Assembly (NCBI RefSeq): GCF_001083795.1
Contig: NZ_LAVK01000001.1
Span: forward strand, 1-64,000
Source: Streptomyces sp. SBT349
GTDB lineage: Bacteria > Actinomycetota > Actinomycetes > Streptomycetales > Streptomycetaceae
Length of the DNA: 64,000 bases
Direction: 5' to 3'
Shown: positions 56,977 to 64,000 of the stretch, piece after piece
How the letters are laid out: the number at the start of each line of letters is the position of its first letter
Numbering within the stretch: the first letter of the stretch is position 1
Made by a program: the position numbers and the translations under genes
The notes under the pieces: generated by a model
Told to the model about the DNA's origin: nothing
Databases searched by the model: none
What the model saw: only the letters and a program-made list of their open reading frames with translations

Positions 56977-57129
56977 CGAGGGCCTCATGGGCGGCCGGAA
57001 TCGCTTATGCTGGGAAGCGCGACGACGGGTCCGCACCCGCGGCTCGTCGGAGCGGTGTCACCGCGCCGTCGGCGGGGTGTCGTCACGCTGCGTGACATGT
57101 AGGGACGAGCGCCGGAAGGGAGCGAGCCG

Positions 57130-57615
57130 ATGCACTGCCCCTTCTGCCGACACCCCGACAGCCGTGTCGTTGACAGCCGTACCGCGGACGACGGCACCAT
57201 GATCCGCCGCCGTCGGCAGTGCCCGAGCTGCTCCCGCCGCTTCACCACGGTGGAGACGGCCTCGCTCATGGTGATCAAGCGCAGCGGTGTCACCGAGCCG
57301 TTCAGCCGGGACAAGGTGATCGCCGGGGTGCGCAAGGCGTGCCAGGGGCGTCCCGTCACCGAGGACGCCCTCGCCCAGCTGGGCCAGCGGGTGGAGGAGG
57401 CCGTGCGCGCCACCGGCAGCGCCGAGCTCTCCACCCACGACGTGGGCCTCGCCATACTCGGGCCGCTCCGCGAGCTGGACCTGGTGGCCTATCTGCGCTT
57501 CGCGTCCGTCTACCGCGCCTTCGACTCGCTCGAGGACTTCGAGGCCGCCGTCGCCGAGCTGCGCGAGGGGTTCCCCGACGCGCCCGAGCAGGCGCGACCA
57601 CCCGTCGTCGGCTGA
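57130..57615 (+). CDS. nrdR: Ribonucleotide reductase repressor NrdR
   Basis: A 161-aa protein. The N-terminal zinc ribbon has MHCPFC (Cys3, Cys6) and QCPSC (Cys31, Cys34). The ATP-cone domain covers ~46-136 ([20 protein letters not shown]). NrdR senses ATP/dATP and represses ribonucleotide reductase genes. GGAAGGGAG lies upstream of ATG 57130. It is followed after 149 bp by nrdJ; together with the boxes upstream this is an autoregulated nrdRJ operon. Confidence 0.96.
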   Translation: MHCPFCRHPDSRVVDSRTADDGTMIRRRRQCPSCSRRFTTVETASLMVIKRSGVTEPFSRDKVIAGVRKACQGRPVTEDALAQLGQRVEEAVRATGSAELSTHDVGLAILGPLRELDLVAYLRFASVYRAFDSLEDFEAAVAELREGFPDAPEQARPPVVG

Positions 57616-57764
57616 GCCGGACCCGGCAGGTCCCACGGGGCCCGAGCCGACACAGACCTGACCGGAGCGCATCGTCGCGTTGCGGTCATTTCAGAACAAC
57701 GGAACGCGTGGCCAGGGTCGCACCTGGCCGCACCAGGGCGTTATGCCCGGTACAGGGAGGCGGA

Positions 57765-60683
57765 ATGACTGAGACGACGAGCGGCCCGGCACGTGGTTCC
57801 CGCGCCAAGGGTGGCAAGGGAAGCAAGGGCTTGCGGATCGAGCGCATCCACACCACCCCCGGCGTGCATCCCTACGACGCGGTGGTGTGGGAGCGACGTG
57901 ACGTCGTCATGACCAACTGGCGTGACGGCTCGATCAACTTCGAGCAGCGTGGCGTCGAGTTCCCCGACTTCTGGTCGGTGAACGCGGTCAACATCGTGAC
58001 GAGCAAGTACTTCCGCGGCGCCGTCGGCACGCCGCAGCGGGAGGTCAGCCTCAAGCAGCTCATCGACCGGGTGGTGAAGTCCTACCGGGGCGCGGGCGAG
58101 GAGTTCGGCTACTTCGCCGGACCGGAGGACGCCGAGATCTTCGAGCACGAGCTGGCGCACGCCCTGCTGCACCAGATCTTCAGCTTCAACTCGCCGGTCT
58201 GGTTCAACGTCGGGACCGCGCAGCCCCAGCAGGTCAGCGCCTGTTTCATCCTGTCCGTCGACGACTCGATGGAGTCGATTCTCGACTGGTACAAGGAAGA
58301 GGGGATGATCTTCAAGGGAGGTTCGGGCGCGGGGCTGAACCTGTCGCGGATCCGCTCCTCGAAGGAGCTTCTGTCCTCCGGGGGGAACGCGTCGGGCCCC
58401 GTGTCGTTCATGCGCGGCGCGGACGCCTCGGCCGGGACCATCAAGTCGGGCGGCGCCACCCGGCGCGCGGCCAAGATGGTCGTGCTGGACGTGGACCACC
58501 CCGATGTCGAGGCGTTCATCGAGACCAAGGTCAAGGAAGAGGAGAAGATCCGCGCGCTGCGCGACGCGGGCTTCGACATGGACCTGGGCGGCGACGACAT
58601 CACGTCGGTCCAGTACCAGAACGCGAACAACTCGGTGCGGGTCACCGACGACTTCATGCGGGCGGTCGAGGCGGGCGAGAAGTTCGGGCTGCGGGCGCGC
58701 CAGACCGGCGAGATCATCGAGGAGGTCGACGCCGCCGCGCTGTTCCGCAAGATGGCGGAGGCGGCGCACGCCTGCGCCGACCCGGGCATCCAGTACGACG
58801 ACGTCATCAACCACTGGCACACCTCGCCCGAGTCGGGGCGCATCAGCGCCTCGAACCCGTGCAGCGAGTACATGCACCTGGACAACTCCTCCTGCAACCT
58901 CGCCTCGCTGAACCTGATGAAGTTCCTCAGCGACGACGACCGCGGGAACCAGGCGTTCGACGCGACGCGTTTCGCGCAGGTCGTCGAGCTGGTCATCACG
59001 GCGATGGACATCTCCATCTGCTTCGCCGACTTCCCGACCCGGAAGATCGGCGAGACGACGCGGGCGTTCAGGCAGCTGGGCATCGGCTACGCGAACCTGG
59101 GTGCGCTGCTGATGGCGACCGGTCACGCCTACGACTCGGACGGCGGCAGGGCGCTGGCCGGGGCGATCACCTCGCTGATGACCGGTACCTCCTACCGTCG
59201 CTCGGCGGAGCTCGCGGCCGTGGTCGGCCCGTACGACGGGTACGCGCGCAACGCGGACGCGCACAACCGCGTCATGCGCCAGCACTCCGACGCCAACGCC
59301 GAGGCCAAGCGCATGGACGACCTGGACACCCCGGTCTGGGCGGCGGCGACCGAGGCGTGGCAGGACGTGATCCGCCTCGGGAAGAAGAACGGTTTCCGCA
59401 ATGCCCAGGCGTCGGTGCTGGCCCCGACCGGGACCATCGGCCTGATGATGGACTGCGACACCACGGGCATCGAGCCGGACCTGGCGCTGGTGAAGTTCAA
59501 GAAGCTGGTCGGCGGCGGGTCGATGCAGATCGTGAACAACACGGTCCCCAAGGCGCTCAAGCGGCTGGGCTACCAGCCGGAGCAGGTCGAGGCGATCGTG
59601 GCGCACATCGCCGACCACGGGAACGTGGTGGACGCCCCGGGCCTGAGGCGCGAGCACTACACGGTCTTCGACTGCGCCATGGGCGACCGGTCCATCGCGC
59701 CGATGGGCCATGTGCGCATGATGGCCGCCGCCCAGCCGTTCCTGAGCGGGGCGATCTCCAAGACGGTGAACATGCCGAGCACCAGCACGGTGGACGACGT
59801 CGCGGGGATCTACCTCCAGGGCTGGAAGCTGGGGATCAAGGCCCTCGCGGTCTACGTGGAGAACAGCAAGGTCGGCCAGCCGCTGTCGGCGAAGAAGCAG
59901 GACAAGGCCGACACGGTGAACGGGGTCGCGGGGGGCGGCGAGCGGGCCGCGGTGGTGTCCGCCGAGCCCGAGAAGGTCGTGGAGTACCGGCCGGTGCGCA
60001 AGCGGCTGCCCAAGGGCCGTCCCGGCATCACCACCTCGTTCACCGTGGGCGGCGCCGAGGGCTACATGACCGCCAACTCCTACCCGGACGACGGTCTCGG
60101 CGAGGTCTTCCTGAAGATGTCCAAGCAGGGTTCGACCCTGGCGGGCATGATGGACGCCTTCTCCATCGCGGTGTCGGTGGGCCTCCAGTACGGCGTGCCG
60201 CTGGAGACGTACGTCTCGAAGTTCACCAACATGCGCTTCGAGCCGGCCGGGATGACGGACGACCAGGACGTGCGGATGGCGCAGTCCATCGTGGACTACA
60301 TCTTCCGGCGGCTGGCGCTGGACTTCCTGCCCTTCGAGACCAGGTCGGCGCTCGGCATCCACACGGCGGCCGAGCGGCAGCGGCACCTGGAGACGGGGTC
60401 CTACGAGCCCACGGACGAGGAACTGGACGTGGAGGGTCTGTCCCAGTCGGCTCCGCTCCAGAACGCCGCGCCCACCCCGCCGCCCGCTCCCGAGGTGGCT
60501 CCGCCGGTCGCGGCGGCGGCGGTCCCCGCGCCCAAGGAGGCGCACAGCTCCACGGAGCTGGCCGAGATGCAGCTCGGGCTGAACGCCGACGCCCCGCTCT
60601 GCCTGTCCTGCGGCACCAAGATGCGCCGCGCGGGCAGCTGCTACCTCTGCGAGGGCTGCGGGTCCACCAGCGGTTGCAGCTGA
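57765..60683 (+). CDS. nrdJ: Adenosylcobalamin-dependent (class II) ribonucleotide reductase NrdJ
   Basis: A 972-aa enzyme reducing ribonucleotides to deoxyribonucleotides without oxygen. Seen: FSFNSPVWFNVG, QVSACFILSVDDSMESI, FKGGSGAGLNLSRIRS, NPCSEYMHLDNSSCNLASLN (active-site region with Cys and Glu), and the DUF/TSCPD-like C-terminal part. The tail has CLSCGTKMRRAGSCYLCEGCG, a Cys-rich zinc or redox-shuttle segment. Start ATG 57765 has GGGAGG about 5 nt upstream. An Ala/Pro linker (~905-930) precedes the tail. Confidence 0.96.
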   Translation: MTETTSGPARGSRAKGGKGSKGLRIERIHTTPGVHPYDAVVWERRDVVMTNWRDGSINFEQRGVEFPDFWSVNAVNIVTSKYFRGAVGTPQREVSLKQLIDRVVKSYRGAGEEFGYFAGPEDAEIFEHELAHALLHQIFSFNSPVWFNVGTAQPQQVSACFILSVDDSMESILDWYKEEGMIFKGGSGAGLNLSRIRSSKELLSSGGNASGPVSFMRGADASAGTIKSGGATRRAAKMVVLDVDHPDVEAFIETKVKEEEKIRALRDAGFDMDLGGDDITSVQYQNANNSVRVTDDFMRAVEAGEKFGLRARQTGEIIEEVDAAALFRKMAEAAHACADPGIQYDDVINHWHTSPESGRISASNPCSEYMHLDNSSCNLASLNLMKFLSDDDRGNQAFDATRFAQVVELVITAMDISICFADFPTRKIGETTRAFRQLGIGYANLGALLMATGHAYDSDGGRALAGAITSLMTGTSYRRSAELAAVVGPYDGYARNADAHNRVMRQHSDANAEAKRMDDLDTPVWAAATEAWQDVIRLGKKNGFRNAQASVLAPTGTIGLMMDCDTTGIEPDLALVKFKKLVGGGSMQIVNNTVPKALKRLGYQPEQVEAIVAHIADHGNVVDAPGLRREHYTVFDCAMGDRSIAPMGHVRMMAAAQPFLSGAISKTVNMPSTSTVDDVAGIYLQGWKLGIKALAVYVENSKVGQPLSAKKQDKADTVNGVAGGGERAAVVSAEPEKVVEYRPVRKRLPKGRPGITTSFTVGGAEGYMTANSYPDDGLGEVFLKMSKQGSTLAGMMDAFSIAVSVGLQYGVPLETYVSKFTNMRFEPAGMTDDQDVRMAQSIVDYIFRRLALDFLPFETRSALGIHTAAERQRHLETGSYEPTDEELDVEGLSQSAPLQNAAPTPPPAPEVAPPVAAAAVPAPKEAHSSTELAEMQLGLNADAPLCLSCGTKMRRAGSCYLCEGCGSTSGCS

Positions 60684-60720
60684 GACGGCGCGGTCCGGGG
60701 CGGCGGGCGCCCGGCCGACG

Positions 60721-60767
60721 GACGCGGACGGCGGGGAACTCCCAGTGGGTTCCCCGCCGTCCGCGTC
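60721..60767. terminator. Strong terminator after nrdJ
   Basis: A perfect 19-bp inverted repeat (arms 60721-60739 and 60749-60767) with a 9-nt loop, 37 bp after nrdJ and 10 bp before the stop of the convergent gene. Probably bidirectional. No T tract. Confidence 0.8.
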
Positions 60768-60777
60768 CCCCAGGGGG

Positions 60778-61911
60778 TTACCGTCCCGAGTACTGGATGA
60801 GTTCGTAGCTGTTGGACCTGCCCTCGCCCTCCAGGCGCGAGTAGGTGCCGACGGCCCAGAGGCGGCCGGTGTGGCCGATGGGGGCCAGGTCGGCGATGCT
60901 GTACGCCTGGGTCTGGCCGTCGTCGACGCGCTCGCCGGAGACGCGCTCCCAGTCGTGGCCGTCGTAGTGCCAGTAGAACGGCGGGGACTCGAAGCCGTCC
61001 GGGTCGCCGGTGAGCCAGAGGCCGCCGCGGCCGTCGCCGTGCAGCACGCGGGGCGCGAGCTCGTCGAGCGGCGCGTCCACCTGCTCCCAGTCGCGGCCGT
61101 CCCAGTGCCAGAGCTGGTACTCGGGGCCGTTCTCCCCCCACGGGACGAGGTCGCCGACCAGCCACACGTCGTCGCTCGACTCGGCGTACAGATGGACGGG
61201 GCGCAGCCCGGGGGTCGGGGGTGCCATGTCGTGCCAGTCGCGGCCGTCCCAGTGCCTGACCACGGGCTGGAGCTGCTCGCCGAGGTCGGCCGATCCGCCC
61301 ACGGCCCAGATGTCGCGGGAGGAGAGGGCCTGGAGGTCGAGGATGTTGTGGCCCGAGCCCAGGTCGGTGGTCACCCACCGGCCGTCCTGGTAGGTGGATA
61401 TCCAGCGGTCACCGGCCAGCCAGGCACCGCCGTGGACGGCGGCGATCTCGGCGCGGCTGCCGTAGTGGCCGGCGTTCGGCAGCTCGGGGAGGTCGACGAG
61501 GCGCCAGCGCAGGCCGTCGAAGTGCGCGGTCAGCTCCTCCTGGCCGTTCCGTCCATAGGCCCAGACGTCGTGCGGGGAAGAGGCGTTCACCGAGTGCCAG
61601 CTGGTGGCCTCGGGCAGGCCGGGGGCTCGGTCCTCGTTCCAGGAGAAGCCGTTCCAGCGGAGGACGACGCCCTCGGAGCTGCTGTTCTCGTTCGTCTGGC
61701 TGCCCACGGCCCAGGCCGCGAACGGGCCCGCGGCCGTGACCGAGCTCATGGAGGAGCCCCAGGTCAGCCGGCCGGCCGAGGCGGTTGCCCAGCCGGGGTG
61801 TCCACCGGTGGCGTCGGGGCCGGGGGCGGCCGACGCCGTCGGCGCGAGTAAGGCGGTGGTGGCCGTGACGAGTATCGGTAGGGCGATCCTCAGGAGTGAT
61901 CGCTTGCTCAT
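60778..61911 (-). CDS. Secreted beta-propeller-like protein of unknown function
   Basis: A 377-aa protein with a clear signal peptide (MSKRSLLRIALPILVTATTA, cleavage after Ala28 in TASA-AP). The mature part has about six repeats with a DVWAVG-like core (PFAAWAVG, DVWAYG, DIWAVG, DVWLVG, GLWLTG, RLWAVG) each near a W-D-G turn, which suggests a propeller. AAGGA lies 5 nt before ATG 61911. No catalytic motif. Possibly a surface-binding or scaffold protein. Confidence 0.8.
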   Translation of the reverse strand: MSKRSLLRIALPILVTATTALLAPTASAAPGPDATGGHPGWATASAGRLTWGSSMSSVTAAGPFAAWAVGSQTNENSSSEGVVLRWNGFSWNEDRAPGLPEATSWHSVNASSPHDVWAYGRNGQEELTAHFDGLRWRLVDLPELPNAGHYGSRAEIAAVHGGAWLAGDRWISTYQDGRWVTTDLGSGHNILDLQALSSRDIWAVGGSADLGEQLQPVVRHWDGRDWHDMAPPTPGLRPVHLYAESSDDVWLVGDLVPWGENGPEYQLWHWDGRDWEQVDAPLDELAPRVLHGDGRGGLWLTGDPDGFESPPFYWHYDGHDWERVSGERVDDGQTQAYSIADLAPIGHTGRLWAVGTYSRLEGEGRSNSYELIQYSGR

Positions 61912-62083
61912 GCTGGTCCTTCCCTGCGCGACATTGGGCCGGAAAGGGGTCTGCCTCGCGGCGCCCCCGTGTGGAGGAAGACTCGCCACCTCGCGGGCCG
62001 GTTGTACGTGGAGGGGCGCGCATGCTCGCCCTGCGCGCTCTGCGTCGTTCGGTGACGATGGGGGAGGTGGAAGGTGGTGGGCC

Positions 62084-62848
62084 ATGCGGAGCGTGATCCT
62101 GGTGACCGGCGGCTCTGGAACGGTGGGCCGCGAGGTGGTGCGCAGGCTGCTGGAGGACGAGCATGAGGTGCGGGTGTTCAGCCGTCGGGAGCGGCCGGAC
62201 ATCGGACGCTCGCCGGTCGAGTGGCGCCGGGGGGATCTGCGGACGGGCGAAGGTCTGCCCGAGGCGCTGGCCGGTGTCGACGTGGTGGTGCACTGCGCCA
62301 CGGGGGGCGGGCGCGTCGATGTGGCGCTGACGCGGCGGCTGACCGAGGCGGCGCTCCGGGCGGGAGAACCGCACCTGGTCTCCCTCTCGATCGTCGGCGC
62401 CGACCGCGCGCCGGGCCTGCCGTTGTTCCGGGCGAAGCTGGCGTGCGAGCGGATCGTGGAAGAGTCGGGGCTGCCCTGGACCGTGCTGCGGACCACCCAG
62501 TTCCATGGGCTGATCACGCGGGTGGTGGCGGCGCAGCGCTGGCTTCCCGTGGTGGTCACGCTGGGCGGTGGCGTGCGGCTCCAGCCGGTGGCGGAGCGGG
62601 AGGTGGGGGAGCGGCTGGTCGAGCTCGCGGTGGGTGAGCCGGTGGGCCGGGCCGAGGACATGGCCGGTCCCGAGATCAGGACGGCGAGAGAGCTGACGCG
62701 GACGGGGGGGCGGGCCGGGGGGCTGCGGCGGCCGGTGGTGGGGGTCAGGCTGCCGGGTAAGGCGTTCCGTGCGGTGCGCGACGGCGCGCTGCTCGCGCCC
62801 GACCATGCCGTGGGCCGGGTCGGTTTCGCGGAGTATGTGGCCGCCTGA
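62084..62848 (+). CDS. NAD(P)-binding atypical short-chain dehydrogenase (NmrA-like)
   Basis: A 254-aa protein with a Rossmann start ILVTGGSGTVGREVVRRLL (residues 5-23) and no YxxxK catalytic pair in the usual place, as in the NmrA/atypical-5 group. GGGGGAGGTGGAAGGTGG precedes the ATG. It diverges from the propeller gene. Members act as redox sensors or quinone/NADPH-linked enzymes; the exact role is unknown. Confidence 0.8.
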   Translation: MRSVILVTGGSGTVGREVVRRLLEDEHEVRVFSRRERPDIGRSPVEWRRGDLRTGEGLPEALAGVDVVVHCATGGGRVDVALTRRLTEAALRAGEPHLVSLSIVGADRAPGLPLFRAKLACERIVEESGLPWTVLRTTQFHGLITRVVAAQRWLPVVVTLGGGVRLQPVAEREVGERLVELAVGEPVGRAEDMAGPEIRTARELTRTGGRAGGLRRPVVGVRLPGKAFRAVRDGALLAPDHAVGRVGFAEYVAA

Positions 62849-62968
62849 GAGCGTCCGGTGAGGCGAACGGGGCGCCGGTGTGGAGGCGTTGGAGCCCTCG
62901 CCGGGAACGGGCGGGCGTGATCGGCGATCTCGTGCCTCCCGTGCCGGGGATGGCCGTACGATGGCGCG

Positions 62969-63577
62969 GTGCTGGTCAAGTGGATGCGGTGCGCCGTGCT
63001 CGATCGAGCGGGATTCGAGCGGGGGCAGCGGAAGTGGGCGGGGCTGCCCGGCGAGCCCGGGTTCCGGGCGCAGGGCGGCGGATGGAGCCGCTCCAGGCCC
63101 GGCGTCGCGCATCTGTTCGGATTCTGGGAGAGCCGGGCGTTCTACGACTCGTTCATGGCCCGTTCCCACGACCGCCTCGCGGCGGCGCAGAACGGCACAT
63201 ACCAGGACATGCGCGTGCGGCTCTTCCAGTACCGCTTCGACGTGAAGATGGGCTTCGAGCCACGGTTCACCGAGGCGAACCTGCTGCGGGTGGCACACTG
63301 CCGCGTCCACAAGGACCGCGCCGAGCACTTCGCCCTCATGCAGGAGAAGGTCTGGAACCCGGCGATGGCGGGCTCGCCCGGCATGCTCCGGGGCGTCTTC
63401 GCCGAGGCGGAGCCGGAGAGCGAGTTCCTCGTGCTGTCCATGTGGGATTCCGCCGCCGAACGTGCCAAGTACCGCACCGAGCGGGTGGAGCGCCTGGCCC
63501 TGCGGGCCCAGATGGGAGCGGATCTCGCGGCGATAGCCGGGGATGTCATCGACATGGAGCCGTCGTGGACGGTCTGA
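62969..63577 (+). CDS. YdbC-like (DUF4937) dimeric alpha/beta-barrel protein
   Basis: A 202-aa protein. The first half (MLVKWMRCAVLD ... GFRAQGGGW ... FGFWESRAFYDSFMARSHDR) and the second half (HCRVHKDRAEHFALMQEKVW ... VLSMWDSAAERAKYR) look like two ferredoxin-like units, as in YdbC/ABM proteins. GTG 62969 lies 6 nt after TACGAT, suggesting a leaderless start. Function unknown. Alternative: an ABM-type monooxygenase, but the usual active-site residues are not apparent. Confidence 0.7.
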   Translation: MLVKWMRCAVLDRAGFERGQRKWAGLPGEPGFRAQGGGWSRSRPGVAHLFGFWESRAFYDSFMARSHDRLAAAQNGTYQDMRVRLFQYRFDVKMGFEPRFTEANLLRVAHCRVHKDRAEHFALMQEKVWNPAMAGSPGMLRGVFAEAEPESEFLVLSMWDSAAERAKYRTERVERLALRAQMGADLAAIAGDVIDMEPSWTV

Positions 63578-63634
63578 GCCCTCACCACGTGGACGGACCG
63601 GCGGGCCGCCCGCCGTCGAATTAGGCTGATGGCC

Positions 63635-64000
63635 ATGGCACGACCTCGGCGCATCGTCCTCCTCCGGCACGGGGAGTCCCAGGGGAACCACGACGACGCC
63701 GTCTACGAACGCGTCCCCGACCATGCTCTGGCGCTGACGGAGAAGGGCAGAAAGCAGGCGGAGGTCGCGGGCGAGCGCCTGCGGGCGGTCTTCGGCGAGG
63801 AGCGGGTGTCCGCCTATGTCTCTCCCTACCAGCGCACCCACCAGACCTTCCGCGCGCTCCGCCTCGACCCCGCCCGGGTGCGGGTGCGGGAGGAGCCGCG
63901 CCTGCGCGAGCAGGACTGGGGCAATTGGCAGGACCGCGAGGACGTCCAGCGGCAGAAGCAGGCGCGGGACGCCTATGGCCACTTCTTCTACCGCTTCGCC
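63635..64000 (+). CDS. Histidine phosphatase (phosphoglycerate mutase-like), 5' part
   Basis: The first 122 codons of a gene that runs off the window. RHGES (11-15) is the phospho-histidine motif; SAYVSPYQRTHQT and the acid LREQDWGNW complete the family pattern. TAGGCT at 63622-63627 and ATG 63635 7 nt later suggest a leaderless start; ATG 63629 is also in frame. The substrate is unknown; glycolytic mutase is less likely than a general phosphatase. Confidence 0.85.
   Translation, partial: MARPRRIVLLRHGESQGNHDDAVYERVPDHALALTEKGRKQAEVAGERLRAVFGEERVSAYVSPYQRTHQTFRALRLDPARVRVREEPRLREQDWGNWQDREDVQRQKQARDAYGHFFYRFA

Noticed and set aside
56977-57129. B12 riboswitch in the nrdRJ leader
   Set aside because: I looked for the conserved B12-box and did not find it. 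The NrdR boxes already explain control. A covariance-model search would settle it.

Overview
The window is high-GC actinobacterial chromosome, almost certainly Streptomyces or a close relative. Evidence: very GC-rich third codon positions, frequent GTG/TTG starts, several probably leaderless genes, and a gene order that matches, from memory, the Streptomyces coelicolor core segment running from osaABC through ftsK, rimO-pgsA-cinA-clgR, lhr, recA-recX, gluABCD, miaB, miaA, dapF, rshA, hflX and a siderophore locus to lexA and nrdR-nrdJ. No insertion sequence, prophage or CRISPR array was seen.

Layout. 1-385: the end of an rRNA operon (23S 3' end, 5S, tRNA-Thr) with its terminator. 0.4-9.9 kb: an osmotic-stress signalling block: osaC (kinase/PAS/GAF/phosphatase protein) divergent from the giant poly-HAMP hybrid kinase osaA and the response regulator osaB. 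10-17 kb: growth and maintenance genes (ftsK translocase, rodZ-like HTH membrane protein, rimO-pgsA-cinA joined by 4-bp overlaps, clgR). 17-24 kb: DNA repair (Lhr helicase, a DUF3046 protein, recA with an SOS-like operator, recX). 24-31 kb: a FAD monooxygenase, the glutamate ABC transporter gluABCD and the divergent two-component pair gluR-gluK. 31-35 kb: a GH38 alpha-mannosidase and an orphan TAXI binding protein. 35-44.7 kb: tRNA modification and housekeeping (miaB, miaA, dapF, rsh, hflX) with small conserved proteins between them.

44.7-53.8 kb is the most accessory-looking part: a TetR regulator flanked by dyads, a gene-poor kilobase, a SARP-type regulator, panD, a lipoprotein serine protease, and a three-gene NIS siderophore operon (NIS synthetase, N-acetyltransferase, NIS synthetase). 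The operon has the iucA-iucB-iucC order but no hydroxylase, decarboxylase or transporter in the window. Upstream of it lie three tandem 14-bp repeats and a short reading frame with a strong ribosome binding site.

53.9-60.8 kb: the SOS and nucleotide block (DinG-like helicase, lexA with an operator, nrdR with two NrdR-type boxes, B12-dependent nrdJ). 60.8-64 kb: a secreted propeller-like protein, an NAD(P)-binding protein, a YdbC-like protein and a histidine phosphatase cut by the window edge.

Themes: stress signalling (osaABC, rsh, clgR), the SOS circuit (recA, recX, lexA, dinG), dNTP supply (nrdR/nrdJ), glutamate sensing and uptake, and iron acquisition. Very strong hairpins separate convergent genes (hflX/tetR, panD/protease, nrdJ/propeller). 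I did not find a clearly new multi-gene system. The best candidates for unusual biology are the 10-unit poly-HAMP array, the reduced siderophore operon with its leader, the TetR dyads beside an empty kilobase, and the hairpin between gluB and gluC.
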